Positions 63,390 through 64,000 of a DNA stretch of 64,000 nucleotides are shown one piece after another. Numbering within the stretch: position 1 is the first letter of the stretch; each line of letters starts with the position of its first letter. The position numbers and the translations under genes were made by a program. The DNA comes from Marinobacter sp. (lineage in GTDB: Bacteria; Pseudomonadota; Gammaproteobacteria; Pseudomonadales; Oleiphilaceae): contig JAGYIS010000003.1 in the NCBI GenBank assembly GCA_018402255.1, positions 1 to 64,000 of the forward strand, read 5' to 3'. The notes under the pieces were generated by a model. That model searched no databases and was not told the origin of the DNA. It was given only the letters and a program-made list of their open reading frames with translations.

Positions 63390-64000
63390 ATGGCAAATCA
63401 GGCTAATACCCCCGTCCGTCGCGCTCTGATCAGCGTGAGTGATAAAACCGGCATCGTCGAGTTCGGCCGTGCTTTGACTGAACGCGGCATCGAGCTGCTG
63501 TCCACCGGCGGAACCTTCCGTCTGCTGCAGGAAAACCAGGTTCCGGTCACCGAGGTGTCTGACTACACCGGTTTCCCGGAAATGATGGACGGCCGCGTCA
63601 AAACCCTGCACCCGAAGATTCATGGCGGCATTCTGGGCCGCCGCGGTACCGACGACGCCATCATGGGCGAGCATGGCATTAACCCCATCGACATGGTGGT
63701 GGTTAACCTGTATCCATTTGAAAACACCGTGGCCAACCCGGACTGCGACCTGGCCACCGCCATTGAAAACATCGATATCGGCGGCCCCACCATGGTGCGT
63801 GCTGCAGCCAAGAACCACAACGACGTGGCGATTGTGGTGAATGCTTCGGATTACAGCCGGGTACTCAAAGAGCTGGAAGACAACGACGGTGAACTGACCT
63901 ACAGCACCCGCTTCGACCTGGCCGTGAAAGCCTTCGAGCACACCGCCGGTTACGACGGCGCCATCGCCAACTACCTGGGTGGTCGCACGCCGGACAACGA
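63390..64000 (+). CDS. purH: PurH (AICAR transformylase/IMP cyclohydrolase), 5' part
   Basis: The frame starts at ATG 63390 and stays open to the window end, giving the first 203 residues. It has [62 protein letters not shown] in pieces, and [17 protein letters not shown], which define the IMP cyclohydrolase domain. PurH does the last two steps of IMP synthesis. The transformylase domain lies beyond the window. fis-purH adjacency is usual in this group. Confidence 0.95.
   Translation, partial: MANQANTPVRRALISVSDKTGIVEFGRALTERGIELLSTGGTFRLLQENQVPVTEVSDYTGFPEMMDGRVKTLHPKIHGGILGRRGTDDAIMGEHGINPIDMVVVNLYPFENTVANPDCDLATAIENIDIGGPTMVRAAAKNHNDVAIVVNASDYSRVLKELEDNDGELTYSTRFDLAVKAFEHTAGYDGAIANYLGGRTPDN

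Noticed and set aside
1..64000. CRISPR arrays, insertion sequences, complete tRNA or rRNA genes
   Set aside because: I saw no regularly spaced direct repeats, transposase, integrase or full cloverleaf in the window. The long hairpins at 51081-51391 lack any transposase and are not IS ends.

Overview
The window looks like a chromosomal segment of a marine gammaproteobacterium close to Marinobacter. This is inferred from the wax-ester-synthase gene, the ubiE-ubiJ-ubiB, hisI-hisE, tatABC, zapA-6S RNA-fau and dusB-fis-purH gene orders, and the high G+C of most of it. No database search was possible, so all assignments rest on motifs, lengths and neighbourhoods.

Layout. Bases 1-165 hold an AT-rich edge, a 27-base sequence like a tmRNA 3' end, and a terminator. 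Bases 276-17993 are mostly metabolism and stress genes: ExoD, CheV, a ThDP enzyme, a papain-like protein paired with an ATP-grasp ligase, mqo, a Ca/Na-type exchanger, a PlsC acyltransferase, sulfite dehydrogenase plus cytochrome c, msrA-msrB, chrA, a phosphoesterase, a CarS-like protein and fumC. Bases 18131-26055 form the most interesting locus. A three-gene regulatory operon (double-receiver protein, LuxR-type regulator, histidine kinase) converges on a tightly overlapping operon of CotH-like lipoprotein, VTC-domain protein, DUF4956 membrane protein and OprP-like porin. Each operon is preceded by a 17-bp palindrome of the form TGTARGA-N3-TCYTACA. Bases 26147-31557 hold an aldehyde dehydrogenase, a wax ester synthase/DGAT, an alpha/beta hydrolase, a FFLEELY-motif protein and a PHA-system protein.

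Bases 31672-42247 are housekeeping: ubiquinone synthesis, late histidine synthesis, Tat translocase, rsmE, two flavin hydroxylases, pepP and a YgfB-family gene. Bases 42400-45606 hold a probable zinc-starvation group: a Zur-box-like palindrome, a His-rich DUF2796 protein, DUF3299 and an ABC transporter. Next come ZapB-like/zapA, 6S RNA, fau, a 54-residue membrane protein, ilvA, rpiA, an acyl-CoA dehydrogenase, a pair of long hairpin elements and ppa. Then come DUF2333, a LapD-like c-di-GMP receptor and a divergent diguanylate cyclase. The end is aroQ-accB-accC-prmA, a DUF3426 protein, dusB-fis and the start of purH.

Five genes are broken by a frame change (sorA, porin, CotH, FFLEELY-motif, receiver-GGDEF). 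The CotH break coincides with a 10-bp tandem duplication and two others with possible 4-bp tandem duplications. That could be slippage mutation, switching, or assembly error, and needs read-level checking. The two long hairpin elements at 51081-51391 share a related cap but have unrelated arms, and may be an undescribed repeat family.
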